DNA of 64,000 bases from Phycisphaerales bacterium UBA7800 (GTDB lineage Bacteria > Planctomycetota > Phycisphaerae > Phycisphaerales > Phycisphaeraceae): assembly GCA_002480565.1 (NCBI GenBank), contig DLCK01000008.1, positions 1 through 64,000 on the forward strand, read 5' to 3'. Position 1 is the stretch's first letter; the number at the start of each line of letters is the position of its first letter. The translations under genes were made by a program, and so were the position numbers. This document shows positions 8,513 to 16,605 of this stretch, piece by piece. Under the pieces are notes generated by a model. It saw only the letters and a program-made list of their open reading frames with translations, had not been told where the DNA came from and made no database searches.

Positions 8513-10714
8513 ATGGATCCTCTCATCATGCATATTGAAAAACAGGTCGAGTTCCAACAGATCGGGCGCGTAGAGCATCTGCAGATTAATGACTGTCGCG
8601 GTCTTGCAGGCGTGATGGATATTGACAAAGCACATTGGATCGCCACCAGCGCGCCGGTGTCCGGGTTGCGGATTGATCCAGTCTTTTTGAGTCTGGTGGA
8701 TTCGGATAACAACGGTCGCATCCGGGCCGATGAGGTGATCGATGCCATCAAATGGTTGCTGATGCATCTTAAGGATCCCAAAGGTATCGACGAGCAGACT
8801 TGTACGTTACGATTAGACGCGATTGACACCACCACGGATGAAGGTGAAAAAATCCTTTCTCAGATTCAAAAGATTCTCCTGTATCTGGGCAAGGCTGATC
8901 AATTGACCATTACGCTTGAAGACATCCGCGAACTCAAAACCCATATCGAAAAATCCAAGGTCTCCGAAGCAGGTATCGTCCTGCCTGATGCGACGGATGA
9001 TCCGATGGTGACGCAGTTGATCACAGCAGTCATCCAAGTCACCGGCGGGGCGGATCATCCTGGTGGTAGTAAAGGTGTCGGCTCGGCACAGTTGGCGACT
9101 TTTCTTTCCGATGCCACGCAGTATGAAAATTGGCTTTCACGTACCGAGCAGGCTTGCGTTAATCTATCTTGTTTCGGTGATCGTATTGCTGAGGTCTATG
9201 AGCTGTATCGCACAATGGCACCCAAGTTCGACAGCTACTTTGCACAGTGTCTTGCTTTAACCCAGGATCCGGGGCTGGCATCACGTTTTGCGATCCCTGC
9301 TGAACGCGTGCAAGGTACGGACTTTCACAATCTCAATTCCGTGCGATCCCTACTGCGTGATGCTGCGATTGCCAAGGCATGCCCCGAACAGGTCTATCGG
9401 TTTGATCAGCCGACCAATACCGTCTACATCAAACAGCTCAAACGCTTTGCCGATGAAATCCTGGTTCCCATGCAAATGGACACTGATGATATTACCGCCA
9501 AGGAATGGCAATTGATTCATGAAGCATTCAAGGATTACGACCAATGGGTCACCGACAAGCCAGCCAGTGCGATTGTCAATTTTTCATTGGAGCAGATTCA
9601 TGAACTCTCAGAAGATCAATATGTTGATGCGATCCGACAATTGATTGATACCAGTTGTGCGACTGCCATCGAACTGACTGAAATACGCATGGTCGAAAAG
9701 CTGTCGTTGTATCAAGGTTATATGATCCAGTTGGCCAACAACTTTGTGAGTTTCCCATATCTATATGATGAAAAGAAACGTGCCATCTTCGAGCATGGAT
9801 CGCTGGTCATGGACGGTCGCTGGTTTAATATGGCGATCCAGACTGACGACCGAAAAGCACATATCAAGGCAACCGAACAAAGTGAAATATTTGTTATCTA
9901 TGTTTTGGTTACGGGTATTAATGGTGAGTCAGATATGGAGTTGGCTTTCCCGGTCACCTCGGGGGGCAAAGGTAATCTCTGTATCGGTAAACGCGGTATC
10001 TTCCATAATCTCAAAGGTGAAATGCGCGATGCTCAAATTGTTCACATCGTCGAAAACCCCATCAGTCTCACCGAAGCATTGATCGCACCTTTTAAACGGA
10101 TTGCATCACTGGTCTCTGGCAAGATTGAAAAACTCACGCAAACTGCCGAAAAAAATCTCGATAAAGCCACTGATGATGCATTTAAAACCGTGCAAGATGT
10201 CGGTACACCTGCGGCTCCCACAGCCTCCACATCATCGGCCAATCCTGGCTTGGTGTCCGGCGGTATCTTTGCCGCTGGTAGTGTTGCAATCGCAGCCTTG
10301 GGTTCGGCTGCTGCTTATATCTCCAAAATATTTATCCAGAACGGCGCATTTAAAGTTCTAGGCGGACTTCTGGCTGCGCTTGTGGCGGTGATGATCCCGG
10401 TAGCCATTATTGCCTTACTCAAACTCATGCGACGGGATTTAAGTAGCATGCTCGAAGGTGCAGGTTGGGCCATTAACGCACGCATGCGATTGACCCGTCA
10501 GCAAGCAGATCAATTCACCAACCGCCCATTGGTTCCGGGTGTGATTCATCGCTGGTTTAAATCACCCTTGTTCCTGGGGACGATTCTGGTGGTTATCGCG
10601 ATATGGTTGTTGTTTCATTTTGAAGTTTTTCCCCTAAAACCCAAGTCGCCAAAACCTGATGCCATTAATCCTGTGCCCATTGTGCAACCGGTGGAAAATA
10701 CCAAAGACAAATAA
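8513..10714 (+). CDS. Large EF-hand protein with C-terminal membrane helices, unknown function
   Basis: I do not recognise the family of this 733-residue protein. Residues 63-74 (DSDNNGRIRADE) form a textbook EF-hand loop with D, D, N, G, I and E at positions 1, 3, 5, 6, 8 and 12, so calcium binding is likely. The central 450 residues are soluble and mixed helical. A Ser/Thr/Ala-rich linker at about 565-580 precedes hydrophobic segments near 581-655 and 687-703, so the protein is probably anchored by its C-terminus with the large N-terminal part in the cytoplasm. There is no signal peptide. ATG 8513 or ATG 8528 may be the start, and neither has a clear ribosome site. It is monocistronic, divergent from the pseudopilin operon. 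Confidence 0.75.
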   Translation: MDPLIMHIEKQVEFQQIGRVEHLQINDCRGLAGVMDIDKAHWIATSAPVSGLRIDPVFLSLVDSDNNGRIRADEVIDAIKWLLMHLKDPKGIDEQTCTLRLDAIDTTTDEGEKILSQIQKILLYLGKADQLTITLEDIRELKTHIEKSKVSEAGIVLPDATDDPMVTQLITAVIQVTGGADHPGGSKGVGSAQLATFLSDATQYENWLSRTEQACVNLSCFGDRIAEVYELYRTMAPKFDSYFAQCLALTQDPGLASRFAIPAERVQGTDFHNLNSVRSLLRDAAIAKACPEQVYRFDQPTNTVYIKQLKRFADEILVPMQMDTDDITAKEWQLIHEAFKDYDQWVTDKPASAIVNFSLEQIHELSEDQYVDAIRQLIDTSCATAIELTEIRMVEKLSLYQGYMIQLANNFVSFPYLYDEKKRAIFEHGSLVMDGRWFNMAIQTDDRKAHIKATEQSEIFVIYVLVTGINGESDMELAFPVTSGGKGNLCIGKRGIFHNLKGEMRDAQIVHIVENPISLTEALIAPFKRIASLVSGKIEKLTQTAEKNLDKATDDAFKTVQDVGTPAAPTASTSSANPGLVSGGIFAAGSVAIAALGSAAAYISKIFIQNGAFKVLGGLLAALVAVMIPVAIIALLKLMRRDLSSMLEGAGWAINARMRLTRQQADQFTNRPLVPGVIHRWFKSPLFLGTILVVIAIWLLFHFEVFPLKPKSPKPDAINPVPIVQPVENTKDK

Positions 10715-10757
10715 TATTTTATTGAGACTCTGTTAAGGTGTCGATATTTTTCGCTAC

Positions 10758-10963
10758 TTCACTAAGTGTGAACCTATGTTAAGTTCTTGGTATGCAGATG
10801 AATCACGCCCAACTTGATCCTGTGTCCAATACCTGTGCCAATGCATCAGGTTATGGTCTTGTTGTGCGTTTTATTCGTCACAGAGAGATTACTTCATAGG
10901 TTGATTTTGATCAGTATGAAATGTCAAAGCCCTGTGATGCCCAAACATCACGGGGCTTTTTTT
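10758..10963 (+). ncRNA. Candidate small RNA ending at a strong terminator
   Basis: Between the EF-hand gene and the convergent sulfotransferase gene a promoter-like pair, TTGAGA (10722-10727) and TATTTT (10745-10750) with 17-bp spacing, starts a 200-base non-coding stretch. It ends in a strong hairpin terminator and contains no open frame of note. A short inverted repeat (TTCAC-TAAGT-GTGAA) lies near its 5' end. It could instead be the long 3' untranslated region of the upstream gene. Confidence 0.25.
10926..10963 (+). terminator. Rho-independent terminator
   Basis: A GC-rich inverted repeat (AAGCCCTGTGATG, short loop, CATCACGGGGCTT) is followed by seven T. It ends transcription from the left, either of the EF-hand gene or of a separate small RNA. 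Confidence 0.85.
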
Positions 10964-10992
10964 ATTGTTGATATATTGTCAATGTAGATATG

Positions 10993-11031
10993 AAAACCCC
11001 ACTGGTCTGTCATTCAGGGCAATGGGGTTTG
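10993..11031 (-). terminator. Hairpin downstream of the sulfotransferase gene
   Basis: AAACCCCA and TGGGGTTT flank a 23-base loop, and on the minus strand the stem ends in GGGGTTTT shortly after the sulfotransferase stop at 11053. It is a plausible, less strong, terminator facing the one at 10926-10963. Confidence 0.5.
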
Positions 11032-11052
11032 TTGGTTCTATATATGGCGAAC

Positions 11053-11967
11053 TCATTTAGCTTCAAGTTTGCTGGTGATCCGTGGGTGAACTTCAGGTTT
11101 GATTCCACGTTGATCGAGTTGGTAGCCCATCAAGTCCATGGCTGGTTGGCAGATGGTATTGATACGTTCGAGATTACTCTTGCCAAAGAATTCAAGCCAA
11201 TCGACTTTGCGATTACCTTTGGACTGGTATTGAACATCCACTTCATTGTGGATGTCATGGGTGACCGTCATGCCAAGGTATTGGCAGATTTGATGGATTT
11301 CACCGGTTTTGTCAGCAAGAAAGTCTTCGTATCGGCAGAGCAACATTTCTTGTTGGTGTGCCATATATGTCTGCACAAACAGTACCCAGCGATGTGCGAG
11401 CATTTCAATATAGTTGTTTCCCATCAGGCCACACCATGATCCATCAAAGACCATAGGCCAGGGACCGATGAGTTCTTTGCGGTGTTCGTCGGTCAGTTCG
11501 GGAAGGTTGCCTGGGATCTTGAATCGGTTGAGTATGCTACGGATGTTATCGCGAGGGTCGCGGATAATCATCAGGAATTTTCCTAATGGGAAGAACTTGG
11601 TCAACTCCGTATAAAAATGGGTGAGGTTGGGTTCTTTGATGATCGGGTTGGAAAATTCGATGCGATTGACTTCCAGAAATTTTCGGAAGCTGGTCGTTCG
11701 CGTATAGACGCTGTAATAGTCTTCGGGGTGGTTGTCGTTAAAGTAGTTCAGATCAAGGGTGACCTCGCGGTTGGAGGCTTTGCCCAAAAGGGCAGCGATG
11801 ATGGTGGTGCCGGACTTCTGGTTACCCAACACGAAGATGGGGTTGTCACAAATCCGCTTGCCACGGCTGGCCATTACGCGTTGGGCATCGATACTTCCCA
11901 CTTGCAGGCGGTGTTGTACAGCCTTGACTGGGTTTTTCATGAACGTTTGGAGTTTGCGTGTGATCAT
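11053..11967 (-). CDS. Sulfotransferase family protein
   Basis: A 304-residue PAPS-dependent sulfotransferase, which moves sulfate from PAPS to a carbohydrate or similar acceptor. The 5'-phosphosulfate loop GNQKSGTT is at about residues 48-55, and the 3'-phosphate motif (IIRDPRDNIRSILN) is at 134-147 with its conserved R and S. The rest of the domain, with HRW and YEDFL blocks, fits the family. The length is normal. ATG 11967 has only a weak ribosome site. It is not in an operon with its neighbours. The nearby glycosyltransferase cluster at 16.6-21.2 kb could supply its acceptor, but that is speculation. Confidence 0.85.
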   Translation of the reverse strand: MITRKLQTFMKNPVKAVQHRLQVGSIDAQRVMASRGKRICDNPIFVLGNQKSGTTIIAALLGKASNREVTLDLNYFNDNHPEDYYSVYTRTTSFRKFLEVNRIEFSNPIIKEPNLTHFYTELTKFFPLGKFLMIIRDPRDNIRSILNRFKIPGNLPELTDEHRKELIGPWPMVFDGSWCGLMGNNYIEMLAHRWVLFVQTYMAHQQEMLLCRYEDFLADKTGEIHQICQYLGMTVTHDIHNEVDVQYQSKGNRKVDWLEFFGKSNLERINTICQPAMDLMGYQLDQRGIKPEVHPRITSKLEAK

Positions 11968-12082
11968 GGTTCTAGACCTGTCCTTACTGAGCAGATCGAA
12001 CCATTGGTAAGTTGTGATAAGTCATCCGGACGAATTGCTAAAGCTATTAATCAACGCAAGCCGTTACAGCCGTTACAAGTGA

Positions 12083-12847
12083 TCAGTTCGGACCCATTTG
12101 CCAGCAGCGGTATTGCGGACTGTCCGTTGCAACACATAAGCATGCCCGGTAATTGTCATTGGCAATGGGCAGGTCACAGAGGGACCATTTGTCAGGAATT
12201 TGAGGATGAGGAATTTCCAGCTTCGCAGGTGTGAGCGGATCAGCATTGACTTGAAATTGATCCAACCCCAAAGCGATACCTTTGGCGGTGGCTTTGACGA
12301 AGGCCTCTTTGCGCGTCCAAATAGCGTGAAAGGCTGCTAAGTGTTGCTCGGCAGGTAAAGCAATCATGGCATCATATTCACCGGGTGCAAAAAAGCGTTT
12401 TGCCAATTTCAAATATTGATCACGTTCCACAACTCGCTCAATGTCCACGCCCAATGGCGTATCAAGACTGACACCAAGCAGAACCATGTCGTGGGAATGA
12501 CTGACATTAAAATGCACCGGATCATTCAGTAGAAAGGGTTTGCCTTGGGGGCTGTGTTCAAAGCGGACGGCTTGCGGGTCAATGCGTAAAACGGAACCGA
12601 GCAGCATGCGTAAGACCGCGCGGCCGATGACAAATTCACGTTGACGTTTGGGACTTTTAAAACGTTCGACCCGTTGGCGTTCAACCTCATCAAGCAGAGA
12701 CATCGCTTCGGGAATGAGGATTGGCGGTTGTGTAAGGTCAATGGCAAAGAGATCGACCCTATCAACATCAGCTTGCCAGTCATCGGGCAACGGTGACCAA
12801 TGATGCTCGTTGGCTAAGGAGTGATTCATGGGCAGGTCATCCATCAT
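12083..12847 (-). CDS. 4'-phosphopantetheinyl transferase superfamily protein (Sfp type)
   Basis: This enzyme transfers phosphopantetheine from CoA to a serine of carrier proteins. The 254-residue length is that of the Sfp/AcpT group rather than AcpS. The motifs are present in order: FNVSHSHD (about 113-120), the magnesium-binding GVDIE (133-137) and WTRKEAFVK (177-185). The protein begins at ATG 12847 or 12844, just 13 bases after the stop of the J-like gene, so the pair is probably co-transcribed. No polyketide, peptide-synthetase or dedicated fatty-acid genes are in the window, so it may serve the primary acyl carrier protein or a distant locus. Confidence 0.9.
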   Translation of the reverse strand: MMDDLPMNHSLANEHHWSPLPDDWQADVDRVDLFAIDLTQPPILIPEAMSLLDEVERQRVERFKSPKRQREFVIGRAVLRMLLGSVLRIDPQAVRFEHSPQGKPFLLNDPVHFNVSHSHDMVLLGVSLDTPLGVDIERVVERDQYLKLAKRFFAPGEYDAMIALPAEQHLAAFHAIWTRKEAFVKATAKGIALGLDQFQVNADPLTPAKLEIPHPQIPDKWSLCDLPIANDNYRACLCVATDSPQYRCWQMGPN

Positions 12848-12859
12848 GACCGATGAAAC

Positions 12860-14125
12860 TCAGGGATACCAGACTTGAACATTGTCGATTGTCGCTTTGG
12901 TGCCGGGCGTTCCTTTGAGTCTCAAAGCGACCGTTGCAGTGGAACTTGGATCCATACTTGGACTGGTTGCGACAAGGATTTCGTTGACATACCAGAAGAT
13001 GCTGTAGGGTGTACGTCTTGCGCGGACGGTCATGCCACTGTTGCTGTGTGGAATGGTCGGATATTCAGTTTGCGCAGATGGCGGGCCGCCTGGACGAGCT
13101 TCGGTTGTGATACCTGCCTGGGTATGTTTGAGGGTCAGTCGAAGTCGGTCATTTGCCAGAAGTAAAATGAATGTGGATTTAGGGCCAAGATCAAGATTGA
13201 AGCTGACTTGTTGGATGGCAACATCGGATTGCATGGGTGTGTATTCGACTCGGCTTTCACCGTTGTCTGTTCCACCGACGATCATTTCCAGTTTTTGGCC
13301 GACGATACTTGCCCCGTTACCAGCCGAAGCGCGAACGCGATAGTTATTGCCGATGATAGGTCGATTAAAATCATCGACGATGGTGGCTTTGCCCAGGTCC
13401 ATGTCCTCTGGATTTTTAGCAATGGGTTTACTTGATTTGTTAGCAGGGTTGCGTTCCACTGCATCATCACCCGGTTCAGGATTGATAACAGCCGTGGGGA
13501 ATGGTGACGCGGGTTTGGGGTCCCCATCTGAACCCAGGAACATGACCACGCCGATGACGCCCCCGAGGATCAGCACAAACAGCACGGACAAAGCGATGAT
13601 GATCGTGGTAAAAGGGATGGGCGCGGTATTGGTGGTTCGCGATGCATTGAGGTCTGCTTCGACTTGGATTTCCGGACCATCCATCGCAGCCAGCGAGGCA
13701 TCCAGTGGTTTGACACCTGTGGGGGCGGCTGGGCCTTCATCATCCAGTTCCAACTCGTATGCCTGTTCATCCTCAAGCAGAGGCATAATGTTCGATGGCG
13801 GGGGGACGTCCTTGTCAGGTACTTTGAGGCCAAGCTTTTTGCTGAGCAGTTCGTCGTAGCGCTTGTAATGCTTCGGATCACTTAACGCAACACGTGCGGT
13901 GGCCACCTCATTCATCATATGTGTGGCCGCTTCGCGCTTCAGACGCTCGGGAAGCATCGCATACTTGTCGAGTTTCTCTAGGCGTTGCTTGGCAGAAATC
14001 TCCACGGCACCGGGATGGTGACAGAAATGCGGTAACCCCAGCAATGTATAGTGATCCGGCGGCATGTCCGGCTGATGGGTACTGGGGTCAATTCCAAGCC
14101 ACTCTTTGTAATAGTCTTCTGCCAT
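12860..14125 (-). CDS. Membrane protein with degenerate J-like domain and C-terminal beta-sandwich
   Basis: A 421-residue protein. Residues 1-95 resemble a J domain (DHYTLLGL at 24-31, then helices, then ARVALSDPKHYKRYDELL), but the HPD tripeptide that stimulates Hsp70 is absent and the corresponding turn reads KLDKY. A single transmembrane helix lies at about 172-195, and a Pro/Asn-rich linker follows. The C-terminal 190 residues look like a concanavalin-type beta-sandwich (FNRPIIGNNYRV to ATIDNVQVWYP), which would face the periplasm. ATG 14125 with an AGGA site is preferred to ATG 14137. This N-terminal J-like block is a recurrent planctomycete module. An Hsp70 gene lies immediately upstream on the same strand, which hints at a functional link. 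Confidence 0.75.
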   Translation of the reverse strand: MAEDYYKEWLGIDPSTHQPDMPPDHYTLLGLPHFCHHPGAVEISAKQRLEKLDKYAMLPERLKREAATHMMNEVATARVALSDPKHYKRYDELLSKKLGLKVPDKDVPPPSNIMPLLEDEQAYELELDDEGPAAPTGVKPLDASLAAMDGPEIQVEADLNASRTTNTAPIPFTTIIIALSVLFVLILGGVIGVVMFLGSDGDPKPASPFPTAVINPEPGDDAVERNPANKSSKPIAKNPEDMDLGKATIVDDFNRPIIGNNYRVRASAGNGASIVGQKLEMIVGGTDNGESRVEYTPMQSDVAIQQVSFNLDLGPKSTFILLLANDRLRLTLKHTQAGITTEARPGGPPSAQTEYPTIPHSNSGMTVRARRTPYSIFWYVNEILVATSPSMDPSSTATVALRLKGTPGTKATIDNVQVWYP

Positions 14126-14405
14126 GGATCCTATCATTGCGCGCTATAGCGGGATTGTCGATTACTACTATTATCGTGTTACGATGCTCACAGCTTAACC
14201 GAATTGCTCATCAGTGACTAACTCAAATAAGTGATTGACGTGTCGCTGGCTGTTGAGAGCTTGGGCAATGCAGTAAAGGTATGAAAATACGCTTTGGCAT
14301 CATTATGAGGACGTTGCACGGTCATCAATATTTCAACTATGAACACCGAGACATGCATTGATTTTTTTGAATGACAGTAAGCCCGTCTCATAGAATTCTC
14401 AGTCC

Positions 14406-16262
14406 CTAGTCCCGCTTGCCTGAGACCACCATTTTTTCGACGACTTGTTTGGCCTCGGAGATTTCAACCTGATTCATGGCGTTGGTTCGGTCGATGGCAG
14501 TACTCGCAGTCGCACCACTGGTGGCTTCCATGGCTTTGACATCCAGTCGGCCGGAGTTGTCGTAACTAAATGTCACATAAATGGTTGAGCCTTTACGCAG
14601 CCCCCAGGGCAACTTCTCAATGGTGCATTTGCCAATGGGGATACATTGGCTGGGGTCCTGTGCTTCACCTTCGACGATAATGACAGAGACAGACGTCTGA
14701 TTGGACACCACGGTGCCATATCGACGGGTGACCGACGTGGGCAAAAGGGTGTTGGCGGGCACAATGATGGAGTTGACCTTGGTCTTGTCCTCATTGGTCA
14801 TCACCACGCCCAAGCCGTGAGCATTGACGTTATGCGTCTGAATGGCGCGCAAGACGTCGGTGGCATCATTGCTGTCATATTGCTCAGATGGATTGGATTC
14901 AATGATCGCTTCGGCAACGGTCGAACCATCGGCAGCAATCGCGGCAGTGGTCGTCGTGCTGGCACCACTTGGATGGGGAGCGATTCCATCGGCAACCGTT
15001 TCGGCGTTGGCGTCCACTGGCTCCTGCATCATGGGTAAGGCGCTGCCTTCTTCCTCGGCAATCCGCATCTCGGCCTGGGTAGCTACTGCCGGTTTGGGTT
15101 TGGCGGCCTTGGCTTCGACGGCTTTTTCTTGATAGCGCTTAAGCTGCGTAATGGCAGCATGAATCGCAGCACCATGGGCAACCACTTCGTCAGGTGATAA
15201 CGACGTGTTGGGTTTCTTGCCAGTGACGCGTTCGAGCAGTTTGATCACCTGAGGCATACGCGTCGAACCACCGACGGTAAGCACTTCGTCGATTTGATCC
15301 CAGGACATGCCTGCAGCTTCCATCACGCGGACGATACGACTTTCCGTGCGATACAGTAAGTCGGCAGTGAGGTCTTCGAACTGTTGGCGGGTCACATCAA
15401 TATTCACCGGCTTACCGGCAAAGGTGATGCCCATCCGCGCTTTGTCTCGCGCTGATAAGGCACGCTTGCAGTCTTCGGCAGCTACGAGCATCTGCTGGAA
15501 CACATGCTCATCGGTGCGTGGGTCGGCACCATGCTTGGCTTTGAAGGCGACCGCAGCAGCATTGAGCAGCTTCATGTCCCAATCCTTACCACCAAGTTGC
15601 ACGTCACCATCAGTCGCCAGCACGGTCAGGTTATTGCCTTCAATGCGAAGTACCGTCACGTCGAATGTGCCACCACCCAGGTCATACACCACGGCAACTT
15701 TGGCCTTACTCGTTTCATCGGCAAGGCGTAATACGTCGTCCTGACCATCACTTTTTCGTTTAATATCCCGGTAGGCAAACCCAAGCGAAGCAGCAGTCGG
15801 CTCGTTGAGCACATCAAGCACTTCAAGGCCAGCAATTTCACCTGCTGCCTGAGTCGCCTGGCGACGGCCTTCGTCAAAATATGCAGGAACCGTAATCACC
15901 GCGCCATCAATCGGCCCGAGTTTGGCTTCGGCATCCTGTTTGAGCTTTTTGAGAATCAAAGCACTGATTGCCGGCGGCGGGAGTTTGCGGCCTTGAATCG
16001 GGCGACTGTAAAAACGTTCACCCATCTCACGTTTGACACATTCAACCACAAGCTCCGGATGTTCCACGGCGGCAGCGCGCGCATCGGCACCCACGATCAC
16101 TTGCCCAGTCTGCTCAAAGTAAACCACTGACGGAGTCGTCAATGAACCTTCGGCATTGGGAATCGTCACCGGTGTCCCGTGTGGATCAACATAGGCCATT
16201 GCACTGAAAGTGGTACCTAAGTCAATACCGATATAGCGCTTGGCCCGAGGTGCTTCGCTCAT
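14406..16262 (-). CDS. Hsp70-family chaperone lacking the C-terminal lid
   Basis: A DnaK-like ATPase of 618 residues, probably a paralogue of the housekeeping protein. The nucleotide-binding domain is complete: IGIDLGTTFS at 11-20, YDLGGGTFDVTVL near 205 and VGGSTRMPQV near 343. After the ATPase comes an unusual Ala/Thr/Ser/Pro-rich insert of about 85 residues (roughly 395-480). A beta-type substrate-binding domain follows (NAHGLGVVM, IIVPANTLLP, then SVSVIIVEGE). The protein ends shortly after this, so the helical lid is missing. ATG 16262 is chosen because AAGGAG lies eight bases upstream; the longer reading to 16325 has no ribosome site. The next gene on the strand encodes a J-like membrane protein. 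Confidence 0.92.
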   Translation of the reverse strand: MSEAPRAKRYIGIDLGTTFSAMAYVDPHGTPVTIPNAEGSLTTPSVVYFEQTGQVIVGADARAAAVEHPELVVECVKREMGERFYSRPIQGRKLPPPAISALILKKLKQDAEAKLGPIDGAVITVPAYFDEGRRQATQAAGEIAGLEVLDVLNEPTAASLGFAYRDIKRKSDGQDDVLRLADETSKAKVAVVYDLGGGTFDVTVLRIEGNNLTVLATDGDVQLGGKDWDMKLLNAAAVAFKAKHGADPRTDEHVFQQMLVAAEDCKRALSARDKARMGITFAGKPVNIDVTRQQFEDLTADLLYRTESRIVRVMEAAGMSWDQIDEVLTVGGSTRMPQVIKLLERVTGKKPNTSLSPDEVVAHGAAIHAAITQLKRYQEKAVEAKAAKPKPAVATQAEMRIAEEEGSALPMMQEPVDANAETVADGIAPHPSGASTTTTAAIAADGSTVAEAIIESNPSEQYDSNDATDVLRAIQTHNVNAHGLGVVMTNEDKTKVNSIIVPANTLLPTSVTRRYGTVVSNQTSVSVIIVEGEAQDPSQCIPIGKCTIEKLPWGLRKGSTIYVTFSYDNSGRLDVKAMEATSGATASTAIDRTNAMNQVEISEAKQVVEKMVVSGKRD

Positions 16263-16320
16263 GGCCAAAACTCCTTGAACAATTTCCAAATTCTGCCAAT
16301 GGGCTGCCCTGGTATCCCCC

Positions 16321-16338
16321 ACCACGAAAAAGCGTGGT
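16321..16338. promoter_or_regulatory. Leader hairpin of the Hsp70 gene
   Basis: A perfect 6-bp inverted repeat ACCACG-N6-CGTGGT lies about 60 bases upstream of the Hsp70 start codon, inside the predicted 5' untranslated region. It is not a CIRCE element. It might fold into an RNA structure that controls translation; this is inference only. Confidence 0.25.
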
Positions 16339-16373
16339 AAAAAACAGATCCCCTAGACCTGCCGCAACCTGAC

Positions 16374-16401
16374 ATTATACATGGATTTCATCGACGAGCC
16401 A
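16374..16401 (-). promoter_or_regulatory. Candidate promoter of the Hsp70 gene
   Basis: A perfect TATAAT (minus strand, 16374-16379) with a poor -35 (TGGCTC, 16-bp spacer). The rest of the divergent 340-base intergenic stretch 16263-16605 shows no other clear element for the glycosyltransferase gene on the right. Confidence 0.3.
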
Positions 16402-16605
16402 TGACCATCAATCAAGATCATTGATATAAACGGTCGACAATCACCTTTTATCTGAGACGGTTATGACGAATAGCACTGTTTGTTACGCTGGACTTTAGAC
16501 TATCTCTTGTCAATCCAATCTCCAGTTCGTCCGATAGGATCAGTAATTGCAACCTTTTGAAAACATGGCAGTTTGAGACAAACCTGCGATTTAGGAGTCC
16601 GAAAC

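Noticed and set aside
10990..11439. A 149-codon plus-strand frame after the small RNA candidate
   Set aside because: It runs across the end of the convergent sulfotransferase gene and is its complement.
11617..12234. A 205-codon open frame on the plus strand opposite the sulfotransferase
   Set aside because: It is the complement of a clearly coding gene and has no family resemblance, ribosome site or plausible composition.
13347..13859. A 170-codon Ser-rich open frame opposite the J-like protein gene
   Set aside because: It is low-complexity sequence caused by the codon bias of the minus-strand gene.
16374..16401. CIRCE or other heat-shock operator before the Hsp70 gene
   Set aside because: The inverted repeat near the start (ACCACG-N6-CGTGGT) does not match CIRCE and no heat-shock sigma promoter was recognisable.
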